A stretch of DNA of 64,000 bases, taken from positions 31,498,001 to 31,562,000 of the forward strand of contig OX485809.1 of NCBI GenBank assembly GCA_950295325.1. The letters run 5' to 3'. Source of the stretch: Polytrichum commune (lineage: Eukaryota > Streptophyta > Polytrichopsida > Polytrichales > Polytrichaceae). The translations under genes and the position numbers were made by a program. The notes under the pieces are model-generated. The model made no database searches. It was not told the DNA's origin and was given only the letters and a program-made list of their open reading frames with translations. Of this stretch, positions 49,398 to 60,945 are shown in pieces. Within the stretch, counting starts at the first letter, position 1. Every line of letters starts with the position of its first letter.

Positions 49398-51662
49398 TCA
49401 GTATGTGTATCCCTTCACAAACATTCCTTCCTTAGCTTCCTTAGCCTCGCCGTCTGCAGAGTACTTTCCAAGCTGTGCCAAAGAATTTGCCTTGGCTCGC
49501 ACAAGAAGAGACTTCTTTGCAGCTTCCAAGTTCTCGGGTTGGCCCTTCCATGTCTTCAACACAGAGTTCTGAAGGGCACGGGCATAAGAGAACGACACGT
49601 GCCATGGGTTGGGGCTCTGGTTCATCGCATTCAGGTTGAGTGTTGCTTCCACCTCTGACTGACCTCCAGACAGAAACTGCATCACCAAAGCAAAGTGTTA
49701 GCAGTGCCAAGTACACATATCCAGATTCACAACATAAAGGTAGCCACCATGGTTTGCATCCATACTTCTATTTCAAATACACAAATTTCCATGGTCAAGA
49801 GGTGGAGTAATTTGCACCAAGTTCACAGAACTCACCATGATGCCGGGAACAGCAGGAGGAACTCTCCTCTTCAACAATTTCAAAGTGTACTCTGCAACCT
49901 GCTCAGGGGTAGCCCTCTCGGGGCACTCTGCTCCTGGGGTAACCATGCTTGGCTTCAGCAAAATTCCCTCGAACACAACATTGTTCTCTGCCAGGTAGAA
50001 GAACACCTTCGACCACACCTTCTCGGCAACCTCCAAGGTCCTGTCGATCCCATGGCTGCCGTCCAGAAGAACCTCGGGCTCCACAATTGGCACCAAACCG
50101 TTGTCCTGAATATACAGTAAAGCACCTGTGAGTCCTCCCCTCACTAATAAAGCTGTCCATCGCTATAGCTCGACTGCGGTCAGGAAATCATTTCCTTCTA
50201 TCCCACACTCTGAAAGTCATTCTCAATATGACCATTCATGCCAATGGACGTACAATTAACATTGATGAAGTCATTAATGGACACTGAAACCAACTGCGAC
50301 TCTGATACCTTATACTCCGACTGTTGCCACAAAGCTTGCAAAATAAATGGGCTTCACCACCCAAGTGAAAGGTAGAACTGTACCTGGCAAATTGCGGCAT
50401 ACCGAGCAAGACCCCATGCAGCTTCTGTCACGGCCAACTCAGAAGGGCCGTTAGGAATGCTCACCACAGTCCTCCTGCAGAACAATCCAATGTGAGATCA
50501 TCAGGGATCGTCCACATATCGACCAGAAAAAGTGTCGATAAGTCTCAACAATTCTTCCATCCATCGATCATTCAACAAGGTGGTCTCTCGGAACCCGAAC
50601 TCCGTCCAATACAATTTACAGGCAACCCTTATGTGGGCCGAAAACATAATATGATTAAACTGTGTGCGATAGCAAAAGACCAGTGAAATTTTGTACCGGG
50701 GTAGGTACATAGGACATAGGCAAGTGAAACTCTCATCAAGACAGTGAAATTCGCTCACCACTTGGCGAATCGTGCTCCTTGTTTGTAGTAGGCCGCAGTC
50801 CTGGAAGCCAATCCGTCCAAACCCTGGCACCACGACTCGTTGTTGGATCCTGGAAGAGGCACAAGACCCTGCACCCATCACCCCAGTCCACGATTATCAA
50901 TGCATTCCACAAAGATTAACTCACAAGCAAAACACGTCATCATTGAGAAACTAAACGTCATTGTCGTGTATGAAAATTTACCTTGTCCACCTTGATGCCG
51001 GGAACGATGTTCTCCTCTACCAAGCAATCTACCATCAGCTTTCCGTCAGTCGTGGACTGGTACAACGTCTCCTCGAAAAGGATCGCTCCGGAGATGTACT
51101 CTCCCAGCCCAGGCGTGGTGCACAACAGCTGCCTGTACGCCTGGCGATTCACTTCGTTGTTCTCCAGCCCGATCGACGATAACCGCAAGCCACAGGTGGC
51201 ATTGGACTCATCCATAGCCAAGATACCACGCCCGGGAGTGGCAATGGTTTTCTGCGCGCACCACCACACACCAATATTAAGAAATCACAACCCCACAAAC
51301 CGATCGCACATAAACAGCATTCGCACATGCCCCTCTCATATTTTGGACAAACCTGCCGACGTGGACACCGATCGCACTCCCTGCCCACCTTAAATAAAAA
51401 CCCTGCATCACACAACAACATTCCCTCTCTCCCCATCCGACCCTAACCCCCAACAAAAAAGCATCAAGCCAACATCAACAACGACCACCAAACATGTACT
51501 CACCGAGGTCTTGATGAGCTCGTCGGTGTATCCCCCTGCTCGGATGGCAAAGGCCACGTTCTCCGCCCTCGCAGGGCTTGCGGAGGCAGGGCTCATGCTT
51601 ACACCGCAAAAGCTCGACTTGAGCGTCACGGCCTGCTTGAGACCCATCCCCATGGCGGCCAT
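49398..51662 (-). CDS. FBA: plastid class I fructose-bisphosphate aldolase, copy A, 6 exons, 392 aa
   Basis: Exons (minus): 51662-51504, 51251-50982, 50868-50759, 50474-50384, 50105-49836, 49676-49398; 393 codons with the stop. It cleaves and forms fructose-1,6-bisphosphate (and sedoheptulose-1,7-bisphosphate) in the plastid for the Calvin cycle and starch synthesis. Visible key residues: Asp67 in GILAMDESN, Lys179 and Arg181 in RFAKWR, Glu219 in IVEPEVL, Schiff-base Lys261 in GILLKPSMV, and the C-terminal Tyr of VKGYTY. The first ~45 residues are Ser/Ala/Lys-rich as in a transit peptide. It faces copy B head to head across 2 kb. The protein differs from copy B only at six of the first 53 residues. 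Confidence 0.96.
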
Positions 51663-53670
51663 GGCGTCCGTGCAAGCCTCTTCTGTTCTGTTCGATGCTA
51701 CCACCGATCAAACAAGGCACAGAAAATGAAATGAAGGATCACCAACAAGAGAGCCAAAGTTTGAGGCTTCAGAGGAGGAGACTCACGGAGAAGGAGAAGA
51801 GGGGAGCAGAGTGGAGGGCTAAAGGAGGGGACCAAGGGTCAAAGGGCAACAAATAGAGGAGGCAGGAAGAGAGGAAAGGGCAGGCGTGGGAATTTTGGGA
51901 GGAGGCGACTCGCTGGTCTTCCAGTTCCGAAGGGTTGGACCAGTGGTTGGAACTTGGAACTTGGACCTTCACTTTCCAAAACTGAACTGAACCCTTCTCA
52001 AAATCCACCTGCAGTCATCAGTCGCTCCGACCTTTACTGCGGACCACCACCTACGCTTTCTACGATGCCAATTCATGTGCACACCTCATTGGACTGGCTG
52101 CGGCTGCCAGATACCTACCTACTGCGAATAATCTCACGTGGGGTCAATGGCTACTTGTTCCATGGGTCCCTTTGTCACCTCTTTAGTTATAACTGAAGAC
52201 AAATTAATGTTTGATTAAGTTTAACTGAAGTTGCTTTAATGTTGGTAAGTAACTTAGTCGATTGTTGTCGGCTTGCTCTTGCATGTCTATAGAAAAGAAT
52301 AAAAAAATGGTTTTTTTCTTTGCGCATTGACATGATTTTGTTCTGTTCCTGGTTCTCAGGAACGTAGGTCTGGTGGGATCTTGTCTTTGTGTGGAACAAT
52401 TCTTCTGGTCTGCGGTGATTTGAAATATAAGCACTAGGTGCTTCAAAACATCCACTGAGATCCTCATTTTGGCTCATCAATACCCATTTAGTTAAGTTAG
52501 ATGATGAGGTGGAATCAAATTGAGGAACTGCAGTCTGCAATTCTATCACCTCGGTCTGCTCTTAACCGCCGAGACATTAGGGGGTAACAAATTACCGGAA
52601 ACTTATTTCGTTTAATACCTAATTATAATTACTAGTAAATTATATGTGATTCCAGGTGGCGGCTACCTAACCTTTGAATCTTGCGGACATTATAAGTTGC
52701 TTCTTGAGTACCTAAAAGCAGTACGTCACTTTCCATGAAGTTGACCTCACATGATACCAGAGCCCAACATTGGGCGCCCATGCCCATGCCCACCCATGCC
52801 CATGGGTTTTGGGTGGGCATGGGTGCAATATTATGTTCATGGGCGGGCATGGGTGGGCGTGGGTGCGATATTATTTTTCATGGGTGGGCGTGGGTGCGAT
52901 ATATATTGTTCATGGGTGGGCATGGGCTATAGCAAAGCATATTGAATGAGCTCTCATTCAAATGCTTTCGACGGTTGCGTGGAGGACCGGACTGTGTTAC
53001 ATGCTGGATTACTCTACTAACCCCTTATGACTTTCTCTTCTCAAAGTAGTGAAGTTGAAAGCTCCAAAATACAAAAGCCACTGGGCAAGGTTGACTACAT
53101 TGGCACAATTTTTGAATATATGGGTGCAATTTTTGAATACATGGGCGCAATTTGAATAGCATGGGTGGGCATGGGTGGACACATTCATGCTATGGGTGGG
53201 CATGGGTGGGCATGAGTGAACACATGTCATGCTATGGGTGGGCATGGGTCACTGCTGATGGTCATGGTCTGGGTATGGGTACAAATTCGAAGGGAAATGT
53301 TGGGCTCTGCATGATACCTTTAAGTTAGTTGGTGAAGTCTGAAATGTGCACTGCACTCCTTTACCCATGCAGTTACATTTTACAATTGATGAATGAATTT
53401 CTTGAGTTACTCTCTTCTGGCCTGCACTCAGTGGCAGTGAGAACACATCACCAGAGGAATACAATACTTTGACAGGCGAGTCGCTTCCTTTCTCACACCT
53501 GCCCTTTGCGAGTCCTTCAAGTTCACCTTAGAACTTAGGTATTTGTTGGCTTTGCCCTTCCTTGTAAGCTGCTACCCCTTCTTCATTCTCTTCAATTCTT
53601 TGCTCTTGTTCTCATTGCACAGCGGTGGTAAGTAGCAGCGAACAGAACAGAAGAGGCTCGCAAGGACGTC
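51663..53670. promoter_or_regulatory. 2-kb divergent promoter region of the aldolase pair
   Basis: Holds the promoters of both aldolase genes. Homology between the two sides extends only about 70 bp upstream of the ATGs (GAACAGAACAGAAGAGGCT on both), then the sides diverge. The copy B side has a CT-rich leader (53.56-53.62 kb). The centre is occupied by a hAT element. No clear TATA box seen. Confidence 0.6.
52758..53309. mobile_element. non-autonomous hAT element between the aldolase genes
   Basis: Perfect 14-bp inverted ends CAGAGCCCAACATT (52758-52771 and, complementary, 53296-53309), flanked by an 8-bp target duplication CATGATAC (52750-52757 and 53310-53317). The 552-bp body has no transposase. 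It is built at both sides of many GGGTGGGCATGGGTG and CCCATGCCCACC units, as expected for subterminal transposase-binding repeats. Confidence 0.92.
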
Positions 53671-56049
53671 ATGGCCTCCATGGGGATGGCCCTCAAGCAG
53701 GGCGTGACGCTCAAGTCGAGCTTCTGCGGTGTAAGCATGAGCCCTGCCTCCGCAAGCCCTGCGAGGACGGAGACTGTGGCTTTTGCCATCCGAGCAGGAG
53801 GATACACCGATGAGCTCATCAAGACCGCGGTGAGTGCATGTTTGGTGGTTGTTGATGCTAGCTTGATGTTGTGTTGGTTTGGGGTTGGGGTTAGGGTCGG
53901 TCTGCGACAGAGCTGTTGTGTGTGTGCAAGTTTTTTTTTTTTTTTTTTTTGCGGGGTGTGTGGGGGGGAACTGGGGGCGTAGGGAGGGAGTGCGATCGGT
54001 GTTGATGTGGGGCAGGAGATGAGAGTGGCATATGCGAATGTCGTTTATGTGCGATGGGTTTGTGAGTTATTGATTTTTTAGTGTGCGGTGGTGCGCGCAG
54101 AAAACCATTGCCACTCCCGGGCGTGGTATCTTGGCTATGGATGAGTCCAATGCCACCTGTGGCTTGCGGTTATCGTCGATCGGGCTGGAGAACAACGAAG
54201 TGAATCGCCAGGCGTACAGGCAGCTGTTGTGCACCACGCCTGGACTGGGAGAGTACATCTCCGGAGCGATCCTTTTCGAGGAGACGTTGTACCAGTCTAC
54301 GACTGACGGAAAGCTGATGGTGGATTGCTTGGTAGAGGAGAACATCGTTCCCGGCATCAAGGTGGACAAGGTAAATTTTCATACACGACGATGACGTTTA
54401 GTTGTTCAATGATGACGTGTTTTGTTTGTGAGTTAATTCTTTGTGGAATGCATTGATAATCGTGGACTGGGGTGATGGGTGCAGGGTCTTGTGCCTCTTC
54501 CAGGATCCAACAACGAGTCGTGGTGCCAGGGTTTGGACGGATTGGCTTCCAGGACTGCGGCCTACTACAAACAGGGAGCACGATTCGCCAAGTGGTGAGT
54601 TAATTTCGCTCTTTTACGAGGAGTCTCGTTGTGCTATCTCTGTCCTATCTATCGCGTACATGCTATGCAACGACAGGCTCAAGTGCCCATCTCCCATCGC
54701 ACCCAAACGTTGATCAACTTAAGAATCTGCCTCCATAAGGGCCGCCTGTAAGAGGAAAAAACTGGCGAAGTGAAGCTTCCGAGATTCCTCCTTGTTTTGT
54801 CGGATTTTCACCTTTCTTTTTGAATGTGTGGTGAATCGAAGAATCGTTATTAAATAAGGTACGGTTTGCACATTTTCTGTGACCTGGTATCTATCCAGAA
54901 ATGTGGACGAACCCTGATGATCGCACATTGGATTGTTCTGCAGGAGGACTGTGGTGAGCATTCCTAACGGACCTTCTGAGTTGGCCGTGACAGAAGCTGC
55001 ATGGGGTCTTGCTCGATATGCCGCAATTTGCCAGGTACAGCATAACCGTTCATTTTAATTTTAAAGCCCTCTGCTTCGCCTGCTTAGTCCCTTCATGAAC
55101 GGGATTTGAAAATTATCTTTAACCATATCCTGTGTTGACTTTGTTGAGATGTATGTGCTCATTTTGCCATCAATATTTACAGTGCTTATTACAGGGTAAT
55201 TGCGTGTATGAATGGTTACATTGAGAATGACTTTCAGAGTGTGGGATAGAAGGAAATGATTTCCTGACCGCAGTCGAGCTATAGCGATGGACAGCTTTAT
55301 TAGTGAGGGGAGGACTCACAGGTGCTTTACTGTATATTCAGGACAACGGTTTGGTGCCAATTGTGGAGCCCGAGGTTCTTCTGGACGGCAGCCATGGGAT
55401 CGACAGGACCTTGGAGGTTGCCGAGAAGGTGTGGTCGAAGGTGTTCTTCTACCTGGCAGAGAACAATGTTGTGTTCGAGGGAATTTTGCTGAAGCCAAGC
55501 ATGGTTACCCCAGGAGCAGAGTGCCCCGAGAGGGCTACCCCTGAGCAGGTTGCAGAGTACACTTTGAAATTGTTGAAGAGGAGAGTTCCTCCTGCTGTTC
55601 CCGGCATCATGGTGAGTTCTGTGAACTTGGTGCAAATTACTCCACCTCTTGACCATGGAAATTTGTGTATTTGAAATAGAAGTATGGATGCAAACCATGG
55701 TGGCTACCTTTATGTTGTGAATCTGGATATGTGTACTTGGCACTGCTAACACTTTGCTTTGGTGATGCAGTTTCTGTCTGGAGGTCAGTCAGAGGTGGAA
55801 GCAACACTCAACCTGAATGCGATGAACCAGAGCCCCAACCCATGGCACGTGTCGTTCTCTTATGCCCGTGCCCTTCAGAACTCTGTGTTGAAGACATGGA
55901 AGGGCCAACCCGAGAACTTGGAAGCTGCAAAGAAGTCTCTTCTTGTGCGAGCCAAGGCAAATTCTTTGGCACAGCTTGGAAAGTACTCTGCAGACGGCGA
56001 GGCTAAGGAAGCTAAGGAAGGAATGTTTGTGAAGGGGTACACATATTGA
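53671..56049 (+). CDS. FBA: plastid class I fructose-bisphosphate aldolase, copy B, 6 exons, 392 aa
   Basis: Exons 53671-53829, 54101-54370, 54485-54594, 54944-55034, 55342-55611 and 55771-56049, the same lengths as copy A. Same active-site residues (Asp67, Lys179, Glu219, Lys261) and terminal Tyr. The N-terminal 53 residues differ from copy A at positions 3, 7, 11, 33, 35 and 53. The remaining 339 residues are the same by eye, with only silent changes in exon 4. Introns 1, 3 and 4 have diverged, but intron 5 and its flanking exons look identical between copies. Intron 1 has a T run near 53.93-53.95 kb. Confidence 0.96.
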
Positions 56050-56589
56050 GGAGGTTAGAGATTGTTCGAGGTATGTAGGTAATGTGCATAAGGTTGTTTT
56101 AGCGAGGACTGTCTGATAAAACAGTTCTTTAGACCAATAATTAGGTTGAAAATGTGAGTGAATTCTGATGAAGGATGATGACCCCCAATTTTGGTTGATA
56201 TACTGAGAAGCTAAGTCAGTGACACAATCATGTTGATATGTCAGTGCTGTTTCAAATATAGGATGGTTGCTGTTGAAGTAGCAATGAATTCTCCGGTTTG
56301 ATGAGTTTTCACATTGTTATCTGCTAGACATTGTGAATTGAGAAAATATTCAGATAATGTTTTCAGAATGCTGTGTGATAATGGCATAAGGGTCTTTATT
56401 AGGAGCAGATTTGTAATAGCGATGAGAGTATTCTTGTGCTTTTTCAATAGCAGAGCCAAATAACTCAGTGTATTCCAATGATGAGTAACTGACAATACCC
56501 CTGGTGGAGATTTAGAAAGAATCTGCTTAAGACAGGTTCTCCTTTGCAATTTGAAGATGAAGGTAGAATGTCTGTTGTTCATTGGAGCC

Positions 56590-56830
56590 ACAACGAACAA
56601 TGCCATGTCGTCTCACATAAGCGTGCCTATATTTTATATGAGTGGTATGTGGGTAGGTGTGAATCTAAGAATGGCCATCAAAAGACACGCGATCAACAGA
56701 GATTGGACTTCATGTTCAAAACATGCTAACCATTCTAGGCTCAATAGTCAACACAATTGGGGGAGCTTTTACTATCACTTCATGAGCAGGAAAATCTTTA
56801 GTTCATAATAAATAAGATATTTATACTTGC
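56590..56830 (+). repeat. dispersed repeat family member
   Basis: Contains GCCTATATTTTATATGAGTGG, TGGACTTCATGTTCAAAA and CTCAATAGTCAACACAATTG in pieces shared with copies at 40.5 and 48.2 kb. It lies 500 bp downstream of aldolase copy B. No gene. Confidence 0.6.
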
Positions 56831-57139
56831 TATGAAAATTACGAGGCAAATGGTTTCTGGCATGATTTTTATTTGCACTAGTATTTTCACTTTGCACTAA
56901 TTTTGTGTTCTGTATCCTACAAGAAGTAGGTGCAGAGAGAAAAGTATCTGAATAACACACGTCTCCTTTAGATGCTACATGTGCTTCTGATGGTAGAAGC
57001 CTAAATAGTATTTGTTGAAAAGCTGTTTAAAATGAGAAATTGTATACAATTAGCAGACTGAAAGGTTAGAATTTGAGACAGGCGATGTTGTAAGGGCAGC
57101 GGAAGGACAAGTGGATGCTGACCTTGACATGACAGATTC

Positions 57140-57310
57140 ACACATAACTGGTTGAGATCTAAGTATTTCCAAGTCCAATCAGTTAAATGTTGATATCTTT
57201 TGGTTTCTCATTATTAAGTTTAAGATATATTCTGTAGATTCCTTTAGAATGTTTGGCAATTTGTCTCAACTCTTGAACTTGAACCGGTTATTTCTGAAAC
57301 TCAACCAGCC
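57140..57310 (+). repeat. diverged copy of the 35-kb AACCGGTT sequence
   Basis: Matches 35.08-35.25 kb in order: CCAAGTCCAATCAGTTA, TCTTTTGGTTTCTCAT, GAACCGGTTATTTCTGAAAC, TCAACCAGCCCATCTG. Shows that the unit is a dispersed repeat, not a local array only. Confidence 0.6.
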
Positions 57311-57318
57311 CATCTGTA

Positions 57319-58093
57319 ACTACACCAAATATGATATTTAGTGTCATATGGTATTTTATGCCACTATGGTAAATTTTCGGATGACACTTATGAATAAGTG
57401 GACAAATATTGTCATGGGTGATGGGTGTGTTTATCCATTGGCCAAAATCCTAGCTTCTATTGGTTTGGCCTCCACCCTAAAGGACTTCTTGTTTGCTTGA
57501 GAGTTTGCTCAAACAACCAAAGTGTGGTTTGACGGTGAAGAGTGCTCACTCCTAGAGAGTTTTCCAACTGTGGGCACGTTTCGAATAATTAGTTCACAGA
57601 AATTCTCTTCTTGTTGTAGTTGTAGTAGTCGTTCTTGGCCCTTTCAGAGTTTTGTGATGAGCTTCGATGATTCTTGAGTTGTCATGATGGAACTTAGAGT
57701 TTGTGTCGTTGTTGTTGTTGTCGTCCTGGTCATTCTTGGTTCCTTTCAGAGTTTTGCGATTTTCTCCGGATGTGCATTTCAAATTATTAATTAATAAGCC
57801 TTTCATGTTGTGTGAGTCTAGGAATTGGAAGGACTACAAGATTTCCAAGAACCCTAAACCCTAGACCCTGAAATATTGTCATAGATGATTGAAATTTGGA
57901 TGAAAATCACTTGGTAAGTGACAGTATTTGCAACACTATAATTCCAAAGTTTATAAGGAATGACAAATTTTACAGGGTATGACAAATAATGTTGGGTTAA
58001 CATTTAGTGTGGGTGACGCTACACCGCAGTTTACAATTTTATTGAGCAAGACAATCAGAATTGGTGACATTAAATATCATATTTGAGTGCAGC
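57319..58093. mobile_element. MITE-like element with GATATTTAGTGTCA ends
   Basis: The left end ACTACACCAAATATGATATT (57319 on) and the reverse complement of the right end (58063-58093) share AAATATGATATTTA(G/A)TGTCA. The interior holds GTT-rich imperfect repeats (57.60-57.76 kb) and a telomere-like CCCTAAACCCTAG (57.85 kb). A reversed, shortened copy is at 47.85-48.10 kb. Confidence 0.6.
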
Positions 58094-58392
58094 TGTGACG
58101 CCATGTCCTCTGCGCTCGCAAGCTTATTCTTGATGAAAAGCCATCCTGTTCTTAGGGTGCTTGCAGGAATCTAAGGTTCAGTCTTGTCAGTTGAATGTTG
58201 AATCCGTGAATAATTGTCCAGGGGTTTCCATAACTCGTCACGTAGCTAATTAACCTAACTCTATTGAGTGTCTATGGCAGGGTGAGAGAGCCACAACTGT
58301 AGAGCGCCATAGCTCTTTGGTGCTGGATTTCATCAGCGCTGCGAGATAAAACTGTCGTTTATTGTGCTCCCCTTCGCTTGGTGCACTTATGT

Positions 58393-59445
58393 ATGCCAGA
58401 AGAATTTAAGATCGGAAATTTCTGGACGCGGAGATATTGCCTCCAATTTTGGTTCATGCAACAAGGTCCTTGGGGTAGGTTAGTGCAGAAACACGACCTC
58501 CAAATTCATGCAAGTTTGACGCTGAACAACATGAAGATTCTGAAGGTCATGGACCGCTGTTTTGCAAGGTCCTGCAAAATCATCGTCAATGAAGCTGATT
58601 CCTTGGAGCCATCCACAGAGAGAGTGAAAAATATAGCCCACCTTGTCCAACGTGAAAGCCTACTGAATGAAATGCAGTGCACAGACATAGCCATTAAGAA
58701 CATTCAGGAATTGATCTCACATAACTTGAAAGCATCAACTGGTCCATTCAGACCAGCTTTGGAGCACTTTAATAGAATCTCGGAGAAAGCTAAGTTGCTC
58801 GTGATTCACTGCTCCGATGCAAAGCATCTCTATCCAAATTCAGAATGAAGAAGCATTTCGAGAAGTTTTTTCTGCAGGTAGGCTTATGTTATAATGCCAT
58901 TTATGAGCAGGCCAGAGCCATGAGTGCAACAAGGAGTTTTCAAATTGTTGATCTTTGTCAGACGGTAGCAATTTTGCCTGCATCACAAGATGACGTTATT
59001 GACGATGAACGTACACTCCAGAAGAAACTAGAAGACCTAGCCAAGAGGCCTGGCTCATCTAATGCTCTAGACCAGCCCCTCGCAAACTACTTGCTGGGGA
59101 GGCTGAGGTGTGTTTCTCAACAGTGCAAGGGCGAGGAGGAAATGGCACCTTTGGGCATGTCGGATGCAAAATTGTGCAGGAAGAAGGAAAGCAATCTGGT
59201 TCAAGGTGGATGTTTACAGTTTGGCTGTAACTTGCGCACACATCCTGTCCCTTAATGAACCTTATGGAGGTGTTCGGGGGGGGGGGGGGGGGGGGAAGTT
59301 TGTAAGAAGAATTGATGAAAGAACGAAGGCCGGAGCTTCCTGTAAATTGTTCTGAGAAACTGGTTGCGCTTTTGAAAGATTCTTGGAATTCAAAACCTCG
59401 TTTAAGACCTAGCTCTCTACAAATTTCGATATAGATTGAAGAAAT
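58393..59445 (+). pseudogene. kinase relic 1: unrecognised N-terminal domain plus TKL-like C-lobe
   Basis: From ATG 58393 about 150 codons encode a helical, Lys/Glu-rich domain I do not recognise. After a frameshift near 58845 it continues in another frame to about 59110 (MKKHFEKFFLQVG...LQKKLEDLAKR). Then kinase C-lobe pieces appear in shifting frames: activation-segment-like GTFGHVGCKIVQEEG, subdomain IX FKVDVYSLAVTCAHILSLNE, a 20-base G run (59276-59295), and subdomain XI ELPVNCSEKLVALLKDSWNS with RLRPSSLQI. The N-lobe and catalytic loop are missing. The C-lobe reads like plant TKL kinases. At least three frame changes and a large deletion make it non-functional. Confidence 0.65.
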
Positions 59446-59577
59446 CAGACAAAATCTTTAGCGAGTACTATCTTCTACCCTTCAGAATAGTTTGCGACCA
59501 ATCAAGAATGAAATGTTGAGGGACACGCACATTGAGATGATGTTGAAGCAGTGTTCTGAATTCAGAACTCAGTCGAC

Positions 59578-60945
59578 TTGACATGTTTACGACTTTCAGA
59601 TCTATCAACCTCTTCCCCAAGTCTCAATCATGAAAGGGAACGTCGAAGTTTCTTAATTGGACATGCATGTAGCAACTCTGTTGATGCAGAATCACCTTAT
59701 GAAAGGAAGGATAAGCTTAGCAGTGTGTTTCCCAGAATGGGTAGAATTTCATCTCGAGATAAAGCACCATCATTTAGACACGATAGCAAGTCGTCCAGGT
59801 TCAAATTTTGGGTTAGGATTTTCACATGAGTATACGTCTTGGATATAAGTCTTTGGCGTATAGTCGAAAGCATAATGGTGGTGGATCTAACGCTATCTGT
59901 CAAAAAAAGAAAAGGAAGATATATCCCTGGGTATGGAGACTACACCTGCAGCTAATACAATTTTAAGCGAGAGTCTCAACCTGTAGCTGGCACGCTCGCA
60001 GAATCGCCCCCAATTCTCAAGAACGTAGTTCACACTACAGATCAAAACTCACCGGTCCGATATGAAGGAATTAGTTGAAGCTGTACTTATGCAGAACGGA
60101 CCTGAGGGGCGGATCAATAGGAAGTAACCTGGTGTGTCATGGCGCTGCTGGTTTAAAGGTAAAATGCTTGGTAGCGGTTCATTTGGAGCAATGCACGAAA
60201 GTTTTGCAGACAATGGAATTCATTTGCCATAAAAGAGGCTCCTTTATCCGGTCAGAGAGAATCGGATGCAGGCCAGTTCGCAGCTTGAACAGGAAATTGC
60301 CCTCCTGAGTGAAATTCAACATGTAAACATTGTGCAGTGTCTGAGGATGGAACGGGATAGAAAGTACATGTACATTTTCCTAGAATCGGTATGCCAGGGC
60401 TCATTGGCTTCAGTTTACAAGCAATATGACCTTATCCTCAATGAAATTGGGTCTTACACTAGGCAGATTCTTTGTGGACTGAAGTATCTTCACGACCGAA
60501 ACATCATGCACAGAGATATCAAGTGTGTCAATATTTTCGTGCACAAGAGTGAAGCTTTCTGACTTCGGGATGGCTAAAGAGGTGGATAAGTTGCATGCGT
60601 CAAGATCCTGCAAAGGAAGTGCTTATCGGTTGGCTCCAGAAGTAATTGACCCGAAGAAAACTGATAACCATGCAGCTGATATATGGAGTTTGGGATGTAC
60701 AGTGCTGGAGATGTCGATTAGGGAACGCCAACCCCCCCCCCCCCCCCCCCCCCTTGGTGATTTGGAATTGCATACGCTTCTTTGGAAAGTAGGTCATGGA
60801 ATGGTTCCGCCCATCTCTGAAGAGTTACCAGCAGATCTTTAGAGACTTCTCTAAAATGTCTCTAGGTGAATGCTGCCGACCGGCCTAGTTGTGATATGCT
60901 TCTGACCGACTCTTTTAATATTACAACACCAACACCAGTGGTGCT
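59578..60945 (+). pseudogene. kinase relic 2: MAPKKK-like kinase domain
   Basis: A Ser-rich lead (about 59.58-59.83 kb) precedes a full but frameshifted kinase domain. The Gly-rich loop GKMLGSGSFG (60.16 kb) is followed by the ATP-binding FAIKEA (60.22 kb, other frame), then LEQEIALLSEIQHVNIVQ, ILCGLKYLHDRNIMHRDIKC (60.48-60.53 kb), DFG after a frameshift near 60.55 kb, CKGSAYRLAPEV, HAADIWSLGCTVLEM, and subdomain XI AADRPSCDMLL after another break. The order and the IWSLGCTVLEM block fit MEKK-type MAPKKKs. A 22-base C run (60732-60753) replaces the usual xPPW-like stretch in frame. Catalytic Lys, HRD and DFG are all still readable. Confidence 0.75.

Noticed and set aside
49695-50120. 141-codon frame antisense to aldolase exon 5, and its twin at 55327-55752
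   Set aside because: They are shadows of the aldolase exons; their identity reflects the identical DNA block, not a second gene.
52735-52945. Gly/Met/Trp-rich frames near 52.75-52.95 kb
   Set aside because: Translations of the GGGTGGGCATGG repeats inside the hAT element.
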